Below, in pieces: positions 1-7,326 of a stretch of 64,000 bases of DNA. The notes under the pieces were generated by a model. The model was not told where the DNA came from. It did no database searches and saw nothing but the letters and a program-made list of their open reading frames with translations. Each line of letters begins with the position of its first letter. Position 1 is the first letter of the stretch. The position numbers and the translations under genes were made by a program. The stretch covers positions 2,108,001 to 2,172,000 of the forward strand of contig NZ_CP014223.1 of NCBI RefSeq assembly GCF_001561955.1, read 5' to 3'. Source of the stretch: Anaerotignum propionicum DSM 1682 (GTDB lineage Bacteria; Bacillota; Clostridia; Lachnospirales; Anaerotignaceae).

Positions 1-346
1 CAATATCTTTCAATCCCCCGATGCGTTCCAAATCATCTTTTACCTTTTTTGCCTTATATTCTAGTTGCCCTTCATAAGATAAGTGTTGCAACTGACACCC
101 TCCGCAAGTCTTTGCTACGGGACAGGAAGGTTCCACGCGATATGGGGATTCTAAAAGAATTTCTACCAATTTTCCATATCCATAGCTTTTTTTTATTTTT
201 AGAATGAGTACCTTAATTCTTTCCTCGGGTAACGCCCCTTCTACAAAAATGGTAAAACCATCAATTCTACCGATACCCTCTCCATTGCTACCCAATGCAT
301 CAATGGTCATTTCATATATTTCATTCTTCTCTACAGGAAGACTCAT
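1..346 (-). CDS. rlmD: 23S rRNA (uracil-5-)-methyltransferase RlmD/RumA family, N-terminal part (cut by window edge)
   Basis: SAM-dependent RNA m5U methyltransferase family; only about 115 N-terminal residues are in the window and the catalytic domain lies beyond position 1. Seen: an N-terminal TRAM-like segment (IDALGSNGEGIGRIDGFTIF, then a VEGALPEERI stretch), followed by CPVAKTCGGCQLQH, the cysteine cluster that binds an Fe-S cluster in this family. The ATG at 346 follows a good ribosome site (GGAGGAAAAGGAA). The start overlaps the end of the upstream Cas4-like half by 26 nt, so it is probably the last gene of the yhaM unit. Whether it modifies U1939 or another position cannot be told from this part. 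Confidence 0.85.
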   Translation of the reverse strand, partial: MSLPVEKNEIYEMTIDALGSNGEGIGRIDGFTIFVEGALPEERIKVLILKIKKSYGYGKLVEILLESPYRVEPSCPVAKTCGGCQLQHLSYEGQLEYKAKKVKDDLERIGGLKDI

Positions 347-950
347 TTCCTTTTCCTCCAATAATTTCTGTCCCTGAATATTCACAAACTGTGCCGTTAC
401 ATACACAATAACGGCAAGTTACAAAGCTTGGGTTGGCTTTACCTACACCATAAATCAGCATTTCCCGCATCTCTTTCGTTGTATTCAAAACTTCTTTACG
501 CAAGCTCTTAATATTTTTTACAACAAACATATAGTCACTATATACCAATCTACCAAACTTAGGTCGAACCCCATAAACATCTTCTATAATCAAAAAGTAC
601 GCCGCAAGTTGCAGCAAATCTCCTCTATGGGGCAGAGGATCGTCCCCAATTTTGCCGCTTTTCAGCTCCACAGGGACTAATCCCTTCCCTAACCTTTTTT
701 TATAAATATAATCCGGCTTACCCTGCAACTCATATTCAGCAGAATGCAATAACTTGCCGAAATTTTCTTCATTTTTTCCGTTTTGCTTTTGGTCGGCATA
801 AAATAAAGCGTATCCCCCCATACGATTAGATGAGGGAAGCTTTTTTATGGACCAACCACGGCCACGGAACAAAAACAGTACCAATAAAATCAGAACTGCT
901 ATCATCAAAAATAAATCTGCCCACTCTAAGCTCTTAATAAAATCCAACAT
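321..950 (-). CDS. Membrane-anchored Cas4-like PD-(D/E)XK nuclease, C-terminal half
   Basis: A 209-residue protein. Seen: one membrane segment at about residues 12-29, then a RecB/Cas4-type nuclease core: GKPDYI (D80), VELKSGK (E95, K97), the QLAAY motif (Q114-Y118), and a C-terminal cysteine cluster C179, C182, C184, C189 like the Cas4 iron-sulfur site. Missing: the N-terminal cysteine and the GxxxH motif, both of which are in the upstream gene (934-1236), whose end it overlaps by 17 nt. Known of the family: 5'-3' or processing DNA nucleases with a 4Fe-4S cluster. Inferred: the two products assemble at the membrane into one nuclease. A single-base frameshift in one original gene is the alternative. 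No cas genes are nearby. Confidence 0.72.
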   Translation of the reverse strand: MLDFIKSLEWADLFLMIAVLILLVLFLFRGRGWSIKKLPSSNRMGGYALFYADQKQNGKNEENFGKLLHSAEYELQGKPDYIYKKRLGKGLVPVELKSGKIGDDPLPHRGDLLQLAAYFLIIEDVYGVRPKFGRLVYSDYMFVVKNIKSLRKEVLNTTKEMREMLIYGVGKANPSFVTCRYCVCNGTVCEYSGTEIIGGKGNESSCREE

Positions 951-1236
951 CTACACCACTTTGCATCAAATAGTAAATCACTGCACCTAGGATTAAAAGC
1001 AGAACCGCTATTTTCCACGCCAAATTTCTCAAGCGAAGCTCTGCATAATTTCGTTTATGAAATTCCAGCCCCTTTGTAAAGTTAGCGTTCATACCATCCC
1101 CCAATGCCAGAGCCTCGTTTCGCTCCTGATATAGGCGACGCAATTCCTTTCTGCCATACAGCTTTTCATAGTACCATTGATAAGGGCAATAAGAATATTT
1201 ATTGATTTCGTGGGCTGAAATCGTTTTTCTCTCCAT
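934..1236 (-). CDS. Membrane-anchored Cas4-like nuclease, N-terminal half
   Basis: A 100-residue protein. Seen: SAHEINKYSYCPYQWYYEKL near the start, matching the opening of Cas4/RecB-type nucleases with the first Fe-S cysteine (C17), then GLEFH with H60, the GxxxH motif I, and one C-terminal membrane segment at about residues 73-91. It ends just after the membrane segment; the catalytic D/E/K residues and the other cysteines are in the next gene (321-950), which starts within its last codons. Translation of the two is probably coupled. It starts 12 nt after yhaM ends, so it belongs to that unit. Either a real two-subunit enzyme or a recent frameshift; the sequence alone cannot decide. Confidence 0.7.
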   Translation of the reverse strand: MERKTISAHEINKYSYCPYQWYYEKLYGRKELRRLYQERNEALALGDGMNANFTKGLEFHKRNYAELRLRNLAWKIAVLLLILGAVIYYLMQSGVDVGFY

Positions 1237-1248
1237 CGTTTTTTCCTC

Positions 1249-2193
1249 TTATTTATAATCCGAACGTCGGATATTTCTTTGCAGCATCCGATTGAAGCCT
1301 GCCCAATTCCCTTGGGTATTATCCGCCGCCAGCATTTCTTCAATCATCTTTGTTTTTGCATCCATATTATCGGCACAATGCAAAATAAATGCCTCAATTG
1401 TTTCAGGCACCTTAGGAGAGCCATATTCCAATTCTCCATGGTGCGAGAGGATGCAATGCTTCAACAAAGATTCCAACTGTTTAGGAAAGCCGTTAATTTT
1501 TGCCGCTGTATCCTTAATCAATTCGGCACCCAAGAAAATGTGCCCCAAAAGCTGACCATCATCGGTATAATCATTTTCCGGGAAATCTGACAATTCCATA
1601 ATTTTTGCCGCATCATGAAGCATAGCAGATGCAATCAAAATATCTCGATTTACAAATTGATATCTCCCTGACATAAAATCGCAAATTTGAGTAACAGACA
1701 ATGTATGTTCCACCAGGCCGCCACGGAAGCTATGATGCATACTTTTTGCGGCAGAATGAAACTTAAATTCTTTACTAATCAAAGGATGGCGCAAAAAGAT
1801 TTCCTCTAGCATTTCCTTGATGTAAGGACTTTCGATGGTTTTAATATAATCCAAAAGCTGCTGGAACATTTCATCAATATTTTTATCCGTAGATGGAATA
1901 AAATCCACAGGGTCATATTCCCCCTCCATGCTACGTCTGATTCTTTTTATATTAATCTGCAAATCATTATTAAAAACAGTAACAGAACCGTCTATTTTAA
2001 TAAAATCATTTTCCGCAAAGCTTTGAATATCCTTATTCATATCCCAAACCTTAGCATCTACCATACCCGTCTTATCCTGTAGCTTAAGGGATAAATAGGT
2101 TTTCCCGTTTTTTGATTTCAGGCTTTGTCTGCTTTTGCACAAATAGTGCTCCACAATGCTTTCGCCTTCCCTTAATTCATTGATATATCTCAT
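1249..2193 (-). CDS. yhaM: 3'-5' exoribonuclease YhaM family (OB fold + HD domain)
   Basis: 314 residues, the normal length. Seen: N-terminal OB-fold nucleic-acid-binding domain (about residues 10-95, including KTYLSLKLQDKTGMVDAKVW) and an HD-type metal-dependent domain, with HHSFRGGLVEHTLSV and SAMLHDAAK supplying the histidine/aspartate ligands, then HCILSHHGELEYGSP. YhaM enzymes degrade single-stranded RNA or DNA from the 3' end. It is first in a minus-strand unit with the split Cas4-like genes and rlmD, so a nucleic-acid exonuclease lies directly beside a Cas4-like nuclease. Family identity is strong; the preferred substrate here is not known. Confidence 0.9.
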   Translation of the reverse strand: MRYINELREGESIVEHYLCKSRQSLKSKNGKTYLSLKLQDKTGMVDAKVWDMNKDIQSFAENDFIKIDGSVTVFNNDLQINIKRIRRSMEGEYDPVDFIPSTDKNIDEMFQQLLDYIKTIESPYIKEMLEEIFLRHPLISKEFKFHSAAKSMHHSFRGGLVEHTLSVTQICDFMSGRYQFVNRDILIASAMLHDAAKIMELSDFPENDYTDDGQLLGHIFLGAELIKDTAAKINGFPKQLESLLKHCILSHHGELEYGSPKVPETIEAFILHCADNMDAKTKMIEEMLAADNTQGNWAGFNRMLQRNIRRSDYK

Positions 2194-2392
2194 GTAAATC
2201 CTCCACTTCTTTTCCTTTTCAAATTCTCATTAAACTTTATTATACACCATATAAAATGTTGATGCTACAAGAAACACACTCAATTTTAATCTTCTGGGAA
2301 CTTTTCCAAAATTTACTCGTCAGAATAAAAAAAGTTTTTTTCCTTCACTTTTTTACACAACATGCTAAAATATATCAAAAGGAGGTTTCAAA

Positions 2393-3508
2393 ATGAAGAA
2401 AAAAATTATTTCTATTCTTTTATGCTGTTGCACAGTAATGGGCTTTGCTCCTGTTACCGCTTTAGCGGCAGATGCAGAAACAGAAATCAGTCTTATGATG
2501 ATGGATTTCAGAGAGGTGAAAGCTGACCAGCAAGGGGATAATTGGACTTGGGACGCCAGTGATAAAATTCTAACACTGAACAATTTTCAAGGTGTGGTAA
2601 AAACAGGTGTCCGTGAAAAAAGTTCAGCTATTTTACTCCCCAAAGACAGTACCCTTTATTTAGAAGGAAAAAATAATAAAATCACCACCAATTCTTATCA
2701 CTGCAACGGCGTTTACAGTGAGGGTGATTTGATTATTGATGGGAAAGGAAAATTGGAAATCAATATTGAAAGTGCAGGTGCCAGTGGAATTTATGTAAAC
2801 AGCGGCGTATTATCTATCGATAGCAAAGCCGAAATTAATGTGGATTCTCCCAGACATGCAATTTATATTTATGACTTAAAAGCAAATAAAGTTGCGGTTA
2901 CCGTAAAAGATGATGCAAAACTTACTTTCCCCGATGACCTAAATGATGATGCAGTTTTTGTTGTCACAAAAAGCGGGGTTGATCCCAAAAGCATTACCTT
3001 CGATTATAAAGAAACCCGCGACAAAGATGAAGAAATTGTAACTTTATCGAAAGCTGAAGCAAAAACTCCAGAAAAGCCCACGGAGAATCCTGAAGAAAAG
3101 CCTACAGAAGAAGTTACGGAAAATACTTATTTGATTACAATTGGTAACAAAGAAATCAAAAAGAATGGCGAAACTGCCTATACTTCAGATGCTGTACCCT
3201 ATATCACCAACGGTTACACCATGCTGCCATTACGGGCTTTATTGGTTCTCTCTGACCCCAACGTTGATATCAAATGGGATGCAACCACAAAAACAGCACA
3301 AATTTCTTATAACAATAAACTCTTTACTCTTGTTGCAAATCAAAAGACTTTGACAAAAGATAGCGCAACAGTTGATCTTGCTACAGCCGCTGAAATTCAA
3401 GATGGTCGTCTATTCGTATCTCTAAGGGATTGGATGAAGATTATGGAAGTTGACGGCACTCACGTTTCATGGAATTCAGAAGCAAAAACAGTAACATTGA
3501 AGCACTAA
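2393..3508 (+). CDS. Secreted protein with beta-helix-like region and copper-amine-oxidase-N-type domain
   Basis: 371 residues. Seen: a Sec signal peptide (KKK, a hydrophobic stretch rich in Leu/Cys, probable cleavage after ALA at about residue 25), a repetitive Asn/Gly/Val-rich region (about 26-215) suggesting a right-handed beta-helix or carbohydrate-binding fold, a Glu/Thr/Pro-rich linker (about 222-242), and a C-terminal region (about 245-371) with PYITNGYTMLPLRALLVL and DGRLFVSLRDWMKIM typical of the copper amine oxidase-like N-terminal domain. In Clostridia these modules occur on cell-surface proteins without amine oxidase activity. The ATG is preceded by AAAGGAGG. It ends at a shared hairpin terminator. 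Function not recognised. Confidence 0.75.
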   Translation: MKKKIISILLCCCTVMGFAPVTALAADAETEISLMMMDFREVKADQQGDNWTWDASDKILTLNNFQGVVKTGVREKSSAILLPKDSTLYLEGKNNKITTNSYHCNGVYSEGDLIIDGKGKLEINIESAGASGIYVNSGVLSIDSKAEINVDSPRHAIYIYDLKANKVAVTVKDDAKLTFPDDLNDDAVFVVTKSGVDPKSITFDYKETRDKDEEIVTLSKAEAKTPEKPTENPEEKPTEEVTENTYLITIGNKEIKKNGETAYTSDAVPYITNGYTMLPLRALLVLSDPNVDIKWDATTKTAQISYNNKLFTLVANQKTLTKDSATVDLATAAEIQDGRLFVSLRDWMKIMEVDGTHVSWNSEAKTVTLKH

Positions 3509-3540
3509 AAATCAGAATGACTGAAATTGTCCAAATAAAA

Positions 3541-3579
3541 ATGAAGCATGTGGTATTAACCACTTGCTTCATTTTTTTA
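3541..3579. terminator. Bidirectional hairpin terminator
   Basis: Two stem blocks, ATGAAGCA and GTGGT, pair with ACCAC and TGCTTCAT around an ATTA loop, with a T run on the plus side and a T-rich tail on the minus side. The stop codon of the converging XRE gene lies inside the hairpin, so it serves both genes. Confidence 0.85.
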
Positions 3580-3877
3580 GTCCTTTCACAATTTCATGTA
3601 TATTTAAAATTTGATGTTCGGTTAACGCATTCAAGTCTTTCAAAACGGCATTCAGTAATGAGGGGTTATTGGTTTCTTCGTCAAAAAAATCTTTTGGGGT
3701 AATATTGAAATACTCGCAAATATAGAAAAACACCTGCATAGAAGGCATAGATTTGCCATTTTCTATATGATTAATGTAATTTTCGTTTTGCCCAATGGTC
3801 AAGCTCATGTCACGGGCAGAAACCTTTTTTGCTATTCGTAGTTTTGATATTCTTTCTGAAATAAACCTATCATACAT
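3569..3877 (-). CDS. XRE-family HTH regulator (paralogue 1)
   Basis: 102 residues. Seen: an N-terminal helix-turn-helix (about 8-62, ISKLRIAKKVSARDMSLTIG then NENYINHIENGKSMPSMQVF) and a short C-terminal helical tail ending EIVKGLKK. It is a close paralogue of the protein at 4313-4621: both share RIAKK/RTAKG-VSARDMSL, YFNI/YFGI-PKDFFDEE and the IHEIVK tail. It is transcribed away from the small gene at 4026, and the shared intergenic region holds repeated ACAA/TTGT dyads that are good operator candidates. Probably a local repressor; target genes beyond its neighbours are unknown. Confidence 0.85.
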   Translation of the reverse strand: MYDRFISERISKLRIAKKVSARDMSLTIGQNENYINHIENGKSMPSMQVFFYICEYFNITPKDFFDEETNNPSLLNAVLKDLNALTEHQILNIHEIVKGLKK

Positions 3878-3896
3878 ATCTCATCATCTCCTTATA

Positions 3897-3982
3897 TACA
3901 ACATTGTACCTTTTAATTTTATACTATGTACAATTTTTAAAATCTTATTATAATTGACTTACAATATTAAATGTTGTAAAAT
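3897..3982 (+). promoter_or_regulatory. Promoter with overlapping ACAA/TTGT operator dyads
   Basis: TTGACT (3954-3959), a 17-nt spacer and TAAAAT (3977-3982) form a sigma-A promoter for the small gene at 4026. The inverted repeat TTACAA...TTGTAA (3959-3979) fills the space between the two boxes, and a perfect palindrome TACAACATTGTA (3897-3908) lies on the side of the divergent XRE gene. Another TACAATATT copy is at 3991-3999. Inferred to be the binding sites of the adjacent XRE proteins. Confidence 0.6.
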
Positions 3983-4025
3983 TGTTTAAATACAATATTA
4001 AATATTTAAGAAGGAGAGATTTCAC

Positions 4026-4283
4026 TTGAATATGAAACGTATCTATCAAAGAATTGCAAAAGAGGACGGAATATCTGTAACTGAAGTGAAGAAAGAAATG
4101 CAGGATGCTATCGAGAATTCTTATAAAAAAAAGGACAAAACACTAAGTGAAATGGTTTTACAAAAAAGCATTACATATCACGGGGAAGTTCCTACGGTAG
4201 ATGAGTTTATTGAAGCAATTTCTCACAAATTTAAATACCAAGAAAAAAATAAAAAATCTATAGGGTGTCATGGACTTTATTGA
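4026..4283 (+). CDS. Small protein resembling the Spo0A C-terminal DNA-binding helix region
   Basis: 85 residues. Seen: residues 5-32 (IYQRIAKEDGISVTEVKKEM, then QDAIENSY) resemble the end of the Spo0A C-terminal DNA-binding domain, in the part that holds the recognition helix. The rest (VDEFIEAISHKFKY) has no recognised motif. There is no receiver domain. AGAAGGAGAGA precedes the start; the track start ATG at 4035 (two codons later) is a possible alternative to the TTG at 4026. The stop codon lies in a 19-bp terminator stem. It sits between two paralogous XRE regulators and probably shares their control. Similarity to Spo0A-C is from my recognition only and the role is unknown. Confidence 0.6.
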   Translation: MNMKRIYQRIAKEDGISVTEVKKEMQDAIENSYKKKDKTLSEMVLQKSITYHGEVPTVDEFIEAISHKFKYQEKNKKSIGCHGLY

Positions 4284-4299
4284 CACCCTATAGATTTTT
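4252..4299. terminator. 19-bp perfect palindromic terminator
   Basis: Bases 4252-4270 pair perfectly with 4281-4299 around a 10-nt loop, with A and T runs at the ends that suit both directions. The TGA stop of the small gene at 4026 is the first three bases of the right arm. The core GGGTGTC...GACACCC also occurs in two other intergenic palindromes in this window (24327 and 32413). Confidence 0.8.
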
Positions 4300-4312
4300 C
4301 CATGTACTTGCC

Positions 4313-4621
4313 TTACTTTTTTAAAGCCTTTACAATCTCATGAATGTTTCCGATTTGTTTGTCATCCAGCATATTTAAGTCCTTCAATACCTCATGGATT
4401 AAAATGGGATTGCTTATTTCCTCATCGAAAAAATCCTTGGGAGCAATGCCGAAATATTCACAAATATAGAAAAATGCTTGCATAGACAAAAAGGCTTTCC
4501 CATTCTCTATCTTATTGATATAGCTTTCACTTTGCCCTAAAGATAAGCTCATATCTCTTGCAGAAACCCCTTTTGCAGTCCGTAACTGTGAGATCCGCCT
4601 GCTAAAAAAGTTTTCGTTCAT
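4313..4621 (-). CDS. XRE-family HTH regulator (paralogue 2)
   Basis: 102 residues from the ATG at 4621, which follows GGTGGTGAT. A longer in-frame start at 4654 would add 11 residues but has no ribosome site of its own. Seen: HTH region ISQLRTAKGVSARDMSLSLG then SESYINKIENGKAFLSMQAF, and the same C-terminal tail (IVKALKK) as paralogue 1 at 3569-3877. The two are clearly duplicates flanking one small gene. Probably a DNA-binding repressor; which of the nearby dyads it binds cannot be said. Confidence 0.83.
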   Translation of the reverse strand: MNENFFSRRISQLRTAKGVSARDMSLSLGQSESYINKIENGKAFLSMQAFFYICEYFGIAPKDFFDEEISNPILIHEVLKDLNMLDDKQIGNIHEIVKALKK

Positions 4622-4795
4622 AATATCACCACCTGTGATGTAATTATACACCACACCATCCCTAATTTTAGGGAATTGTACTATCTGTATCCTGAGAAAT
4701 GAGGAATTAAATTATATAGTGACAATAAGTGAGCAATAAACAGCCATAATAACAGATATATGATAACAGCCAACACGTATATCCCATAACCAATT

Positions 4796-4916
4796 GAAAC
4801 CCGCATATCTATGCGGGTTTCATAAAAGTTTTTGGTCTTGCTTTTTTCAAAAAGCAAGTGGGTTTGGGCAAAGCCCAAGGTCTTAATTCCTTTTGCAAAG
4901 CCCAGGGTCTTGGTCT
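4796..4916. repeat. Hairpin cluster with repeated GGTCTT units downstream of amt
   Basis: Between paralogue 2 and the end of amt there are three dyads: GAAACCCGCAT/ATGCGGGTTTC (4796-4821), CTTGCTTTTTT/CAAAAAGCAAG (4837-4858) and TTGGGC/GCCCAA (4864-4877). GCAAAGCCCA-GGTCTT occurs twice (from 4868 and 4895) and GGTCTT four times in all. The first hairpins could end the amt transcript; the duplicated GGTCTT blocks look like a small non-coding repeat. Confidence 0.5.
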
Positions 4917-4924
4917 TTAGCCTT

Positions 4925-6679
4925 TTACTCTTCACCCTGCATTGCGTCGTAACCAGTCTCTCCGGTTCTGATTTTGATAACATCCTCAACATTGTAGATA
5001 AAGATTTTACCGTCGCCAATGTTGCCAGTGTAAAGCGCTTTCTTCGCCGCTTCAATAACCCGCTCTACAGGTACCTTTGTAACAACAATCTCCACCTGAA
5101 TCTTGGGTAAAAGATTGATCTCAACAGGTACACCACGGTAGTATTGACTGCTGCCCTTCTGTAACCCACAACCAACAACCTGAATGACAGTCATGCCTGT
5201 TACTTCAATTGCATTCATGGCACTCTTTAATTCGTCAAACTTGCTCTGACGTGTGATAATCGTAACCTTTGTAATTTTCGGTTTCACAAGAGAATTGCCA
5301 GGGAAGTTATATTCCACAGGAACCGCTTCATCCATAGATACCGAAGATACCGAAACTTTTTCCTCAATCAACTCGTTAGACGGCGCACTGCCGACTAAAC
5401 CGCCATAGGAATTGGTAACCGGCATAAAATCTGCATAACTACTTGCAAGACCATGCTCACTTACATCAAGCCCTTCAATTTCCTCAGCGGGTGTTACTCT
5501 AAGGCCGTTTGTTTTCTTTATTACTGTAAAGACAATATACATGGTAATAGCCGTCCAAGCACCAATTGCCAGAACGCCAATAAACTGCTTCATAAGCTGC
5601 TCAACACCACCACCGTAGAATAACCCTTTTGTAATACCATCGCTCTCATAAATATTAAATAGACCAACGGCTAACGTTCCCCAAAGGCCATTTGCACCAT
5701 GCACTGCAACAGCACCAACGGGATCATCAATATGTAACTTAATATCAATATATTCAACAGCCAAAACAACTAAGAAACCAGCCACAATGCCTATTATAAT
5801 TGCACCGAAAGCATCAACGTTTGCACAAGGAGCAGTGATTGCCACTAACCCTGCCAAGGAACCGTTTAATGTCATAGAAACATCAGGCTTCCCATTCTTC
5901 AGCCAAGTGAAAATCATTGTTGTCACCGTTGCAAATCCTGCTGCAATTGTAGTCGTACCAAAGATTTGTGCCAACTGCCCAACCTGAGTTGCAGCAGCAC
6001 CATTAAATCCATACCAACCAAACCATAAAATGAATACACCCAACGCACCTAATGTCAAAGAGTGCCCAGGGATTGCGTGTACAACTGTTTTCCCATCTTT
6101 CCCTTTTGTGTATTTTCCAATACGTGGGCCTAATAATTTAGCACCGATGAGAGCTGTAATACCACCAACCATGTGAATTGCCGATGAGCCAGCAAAATCA
6201 ATAAAACCCATCTTGAATAACCATCCGTTGCTGTTCCATATCCAGCCTGCCTCGATGGGATAAATCAGACAGCTGATTATCCCGCTGTAAATCAGGTAAG
6301 CGTTAAACTTTGTTCTCTCTGCCATTGCACCGGAAACAATGGTGGCGGCTGTTGCACAAAAAACCAAGTTAAAAACGAAGGAGGACCAAGGGAAATTCGC
6401 AAAATCAGTAAAAAGATTCAAATTTGGAATTCCAACAAACCCAAATAGGGTATCCTCTGCCATCATGAGATTAAACCCAATGAGCAAAAACACCACAGTA
6501 CCGATACAAAAATCCATAAGATTTTTCATAATAATGTTACCGGCATTTTTTGCTCTGGTAAATCCTGTTTCAACCATGGCAAACCCAGCTTGCATAAAAA
6601 ATACCAATACCGCGCCCATCAAAAACCAAACACCAAATAGATCGGACGACGCCTGTTCAAATAACCCTATCGCATCCAT
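4925..6679 (-). CDS. amt: Ammonium transporter fused to a PII (GlnK-like) regulatory domain
   Basis: 584 residues from the ATG at 6679, 8 nt after a GGGGG ribosome site; a GTG two codons upstream is too close to it. Seen: residues 1-395 form an Amt channel with about 11 membrane segments and the pore histidines H169 (AIHMVGG) and H327 (AVHGANG). A linker of about 70 residues leads to a PII domain at 467-575 (VTIITRQ, TGMTV, GDGKIFIYNVEDVIKIRTGE). The PII T-loop has YRG (Y514) but valine where the uridylylated Tyr51 of enteric PII would be. Known: separate GlnK proteins plug Amt trimers. Inferred: a built-in gate responding to ATP/ADP/2-oxoglutarate rather than to uridylylation. Confidence 0.9.
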   Translation of the reverse strand: MDAIGLFEQASSDLFGVWFLMGAVLVFFMQAGFAMVETGFTRAKNAGNIIMKNLMDFCIGTVVFLLIGFNLMMAEDTLFGFVGIPNLNLFTDFANFPWSSFVFNLVFCATAATIVSGAMAERTKFNAYLIYSGIISCLIYPIEAGWIWNSNGWLFKMGFIDFAGSSAIHMVGGITALIGAKLLGPRIGKYTKGKDGKTVVHAIPGHSLTLGALGVFILWFGWYGFNGAAATQVGQLAQIFGTTTIAAGFATVTTMIFTWLKNGKPDVSMTLNGSLAGLVAITAPCANVDAFGAIIIGIVAGFLVVLAVEYIDIKLHIDDPVGAVAVHGANGLWGTLAVGLFNIYESDGITKGLFYGGGVEQLMKQFIGVLAIGAWTAITMYIVFTVIKKTNGLRVTPAEEIEGLDVSEHGLASSYADFMPVTNSYGGLVGSAPSNELIEEKVSVSSVSMDEAVPVEYNFPGNSLVKPKITKVTIITRQSKFDELKSAMNAIEVTGMTVIQVVGCGLQKGSSQYYRGVPVEINLLPKIQVEIVVTKVPVERVIEAAKKALYTGNIGDGKIFIYNVEDVIKIRTGETGYDAMQGEE

Positions 6680-6708
6680 ATACACTACCCCCTTTTAAAT
6701 TAGACAAC

Positions 6709-6744
6709 AAAAAAAGGCGCCGGGAGAATATGACCCAGCACCTT
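6709..6744 (-). terminator. Terminator-like hairpin in the amt leader (possible attenuator)
   Basis: Reading toward amt, AAGGTGCTGGG (6744-6734) pairs over 11 bp, with two G-T pairs, with CCCGGCGCCTT (6724-6714), followed by seven T. It lies after the amt promoter and before the amt ribosome site, so full-length amt transcription must read through it. An upstream AAAGGC segment (from 6750) could offer an alternative pairing. No known riboswitch recognised. Confidence 0.65.
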
Positions 6745-6760
6745 TGCCTTTACTTAACGC

Positions 6761-6789
6761 AGTTTACCACCTTAAAAAAATATTGTCAA
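6761..6789 (-). promoter_or_regulatory. Sigma-A promoter of amt
   Basis: On the minus strand TTGACA (6789-6784), a 17-nt spacer, then TAAACT (6766-6761). The start of the transcript would be near 6754, giving a short leader of about 75 nt that is mostly the terminator-like hairpin. Confidence 0.75.
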
Positions 6790-6840
6790 TACTATTTTAA
6801 AACATTTTTGTTGTATTTATATAAAATATAGTTACATTAT

Positions 6841-7043
6841 TTGTGCACAATAAACTAATTTTTATTAATTTTATAACTAATTTCTTTTTTTATTTTTTAG
6901 CGCTTTTTAACAAAGGTTACTTGTTAATTTTCAAAAATAAAGTAGTATTCTTAAAACATATTTCCTACAGCGCACTTTTGTCTTTGAATCTGTCAACAAA
7001 TCTGCAAAAATATGTATACATTGTGCATTATTTGCACAATGTA
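6841..7043. promoter_or_regulatory. TTGTGCA dyads in the amt-sigG intergenic region
   Basis: A perfect 10-bp palindrome TTGTGCACAA (6841-6850) lies about 50 bp upstream of the amt promoter. A second inverted repeat with 11-bp arms, TACATTGTGCA and TGCACAATGTA (7017-7043, 5-nt loop), contains the same TTGTGCA core. They are likely binding sites for one unidentified regulator. The rest of the AT-rich 6850-7320 stretch shows no gene I can support. Confidence 0.5.
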
Positions 7044-7326
7044 ATATTGAATTGTATTAAAAAAACGAGCCGCCCACGAGTGAAATATAATCCAGTTTAT
7101 TTTCTATCATTTCCATACATAAATTTATTAAAGTGTACTCTACGATTTAAAAATTAATGACTGTCAGTACTTCCCTCACCCCTCATTCCCAGAAAACCTA
7201 TATGCCTTATTCATATATCTGGCTTTAAATTAAGAACAGACCATGAAATATATTTCGAAAAACCCCAAAACCTCATAATTCTTAATTTCACAATAAAACC
7301 GAAAAGAAAATGACGATATTTGCAAG

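Noticed and set aside
321-1236. CRISPR adaptation locus because of the Cas4-like proteins
   Set aside because: There is no repeat-spacer array and no cas1, cas2 or effector gene anywhere in the window; neighbours are yhaM and rlmD.
6843-7157. 104-residue plus-strand reading frame in the amt-sigG gap
   Set aside because: Low-complexity Phe/Asn/Lys-rich translation of AT-rich DNA, no ribosome site, and it covers both TTGTGCA dyads.
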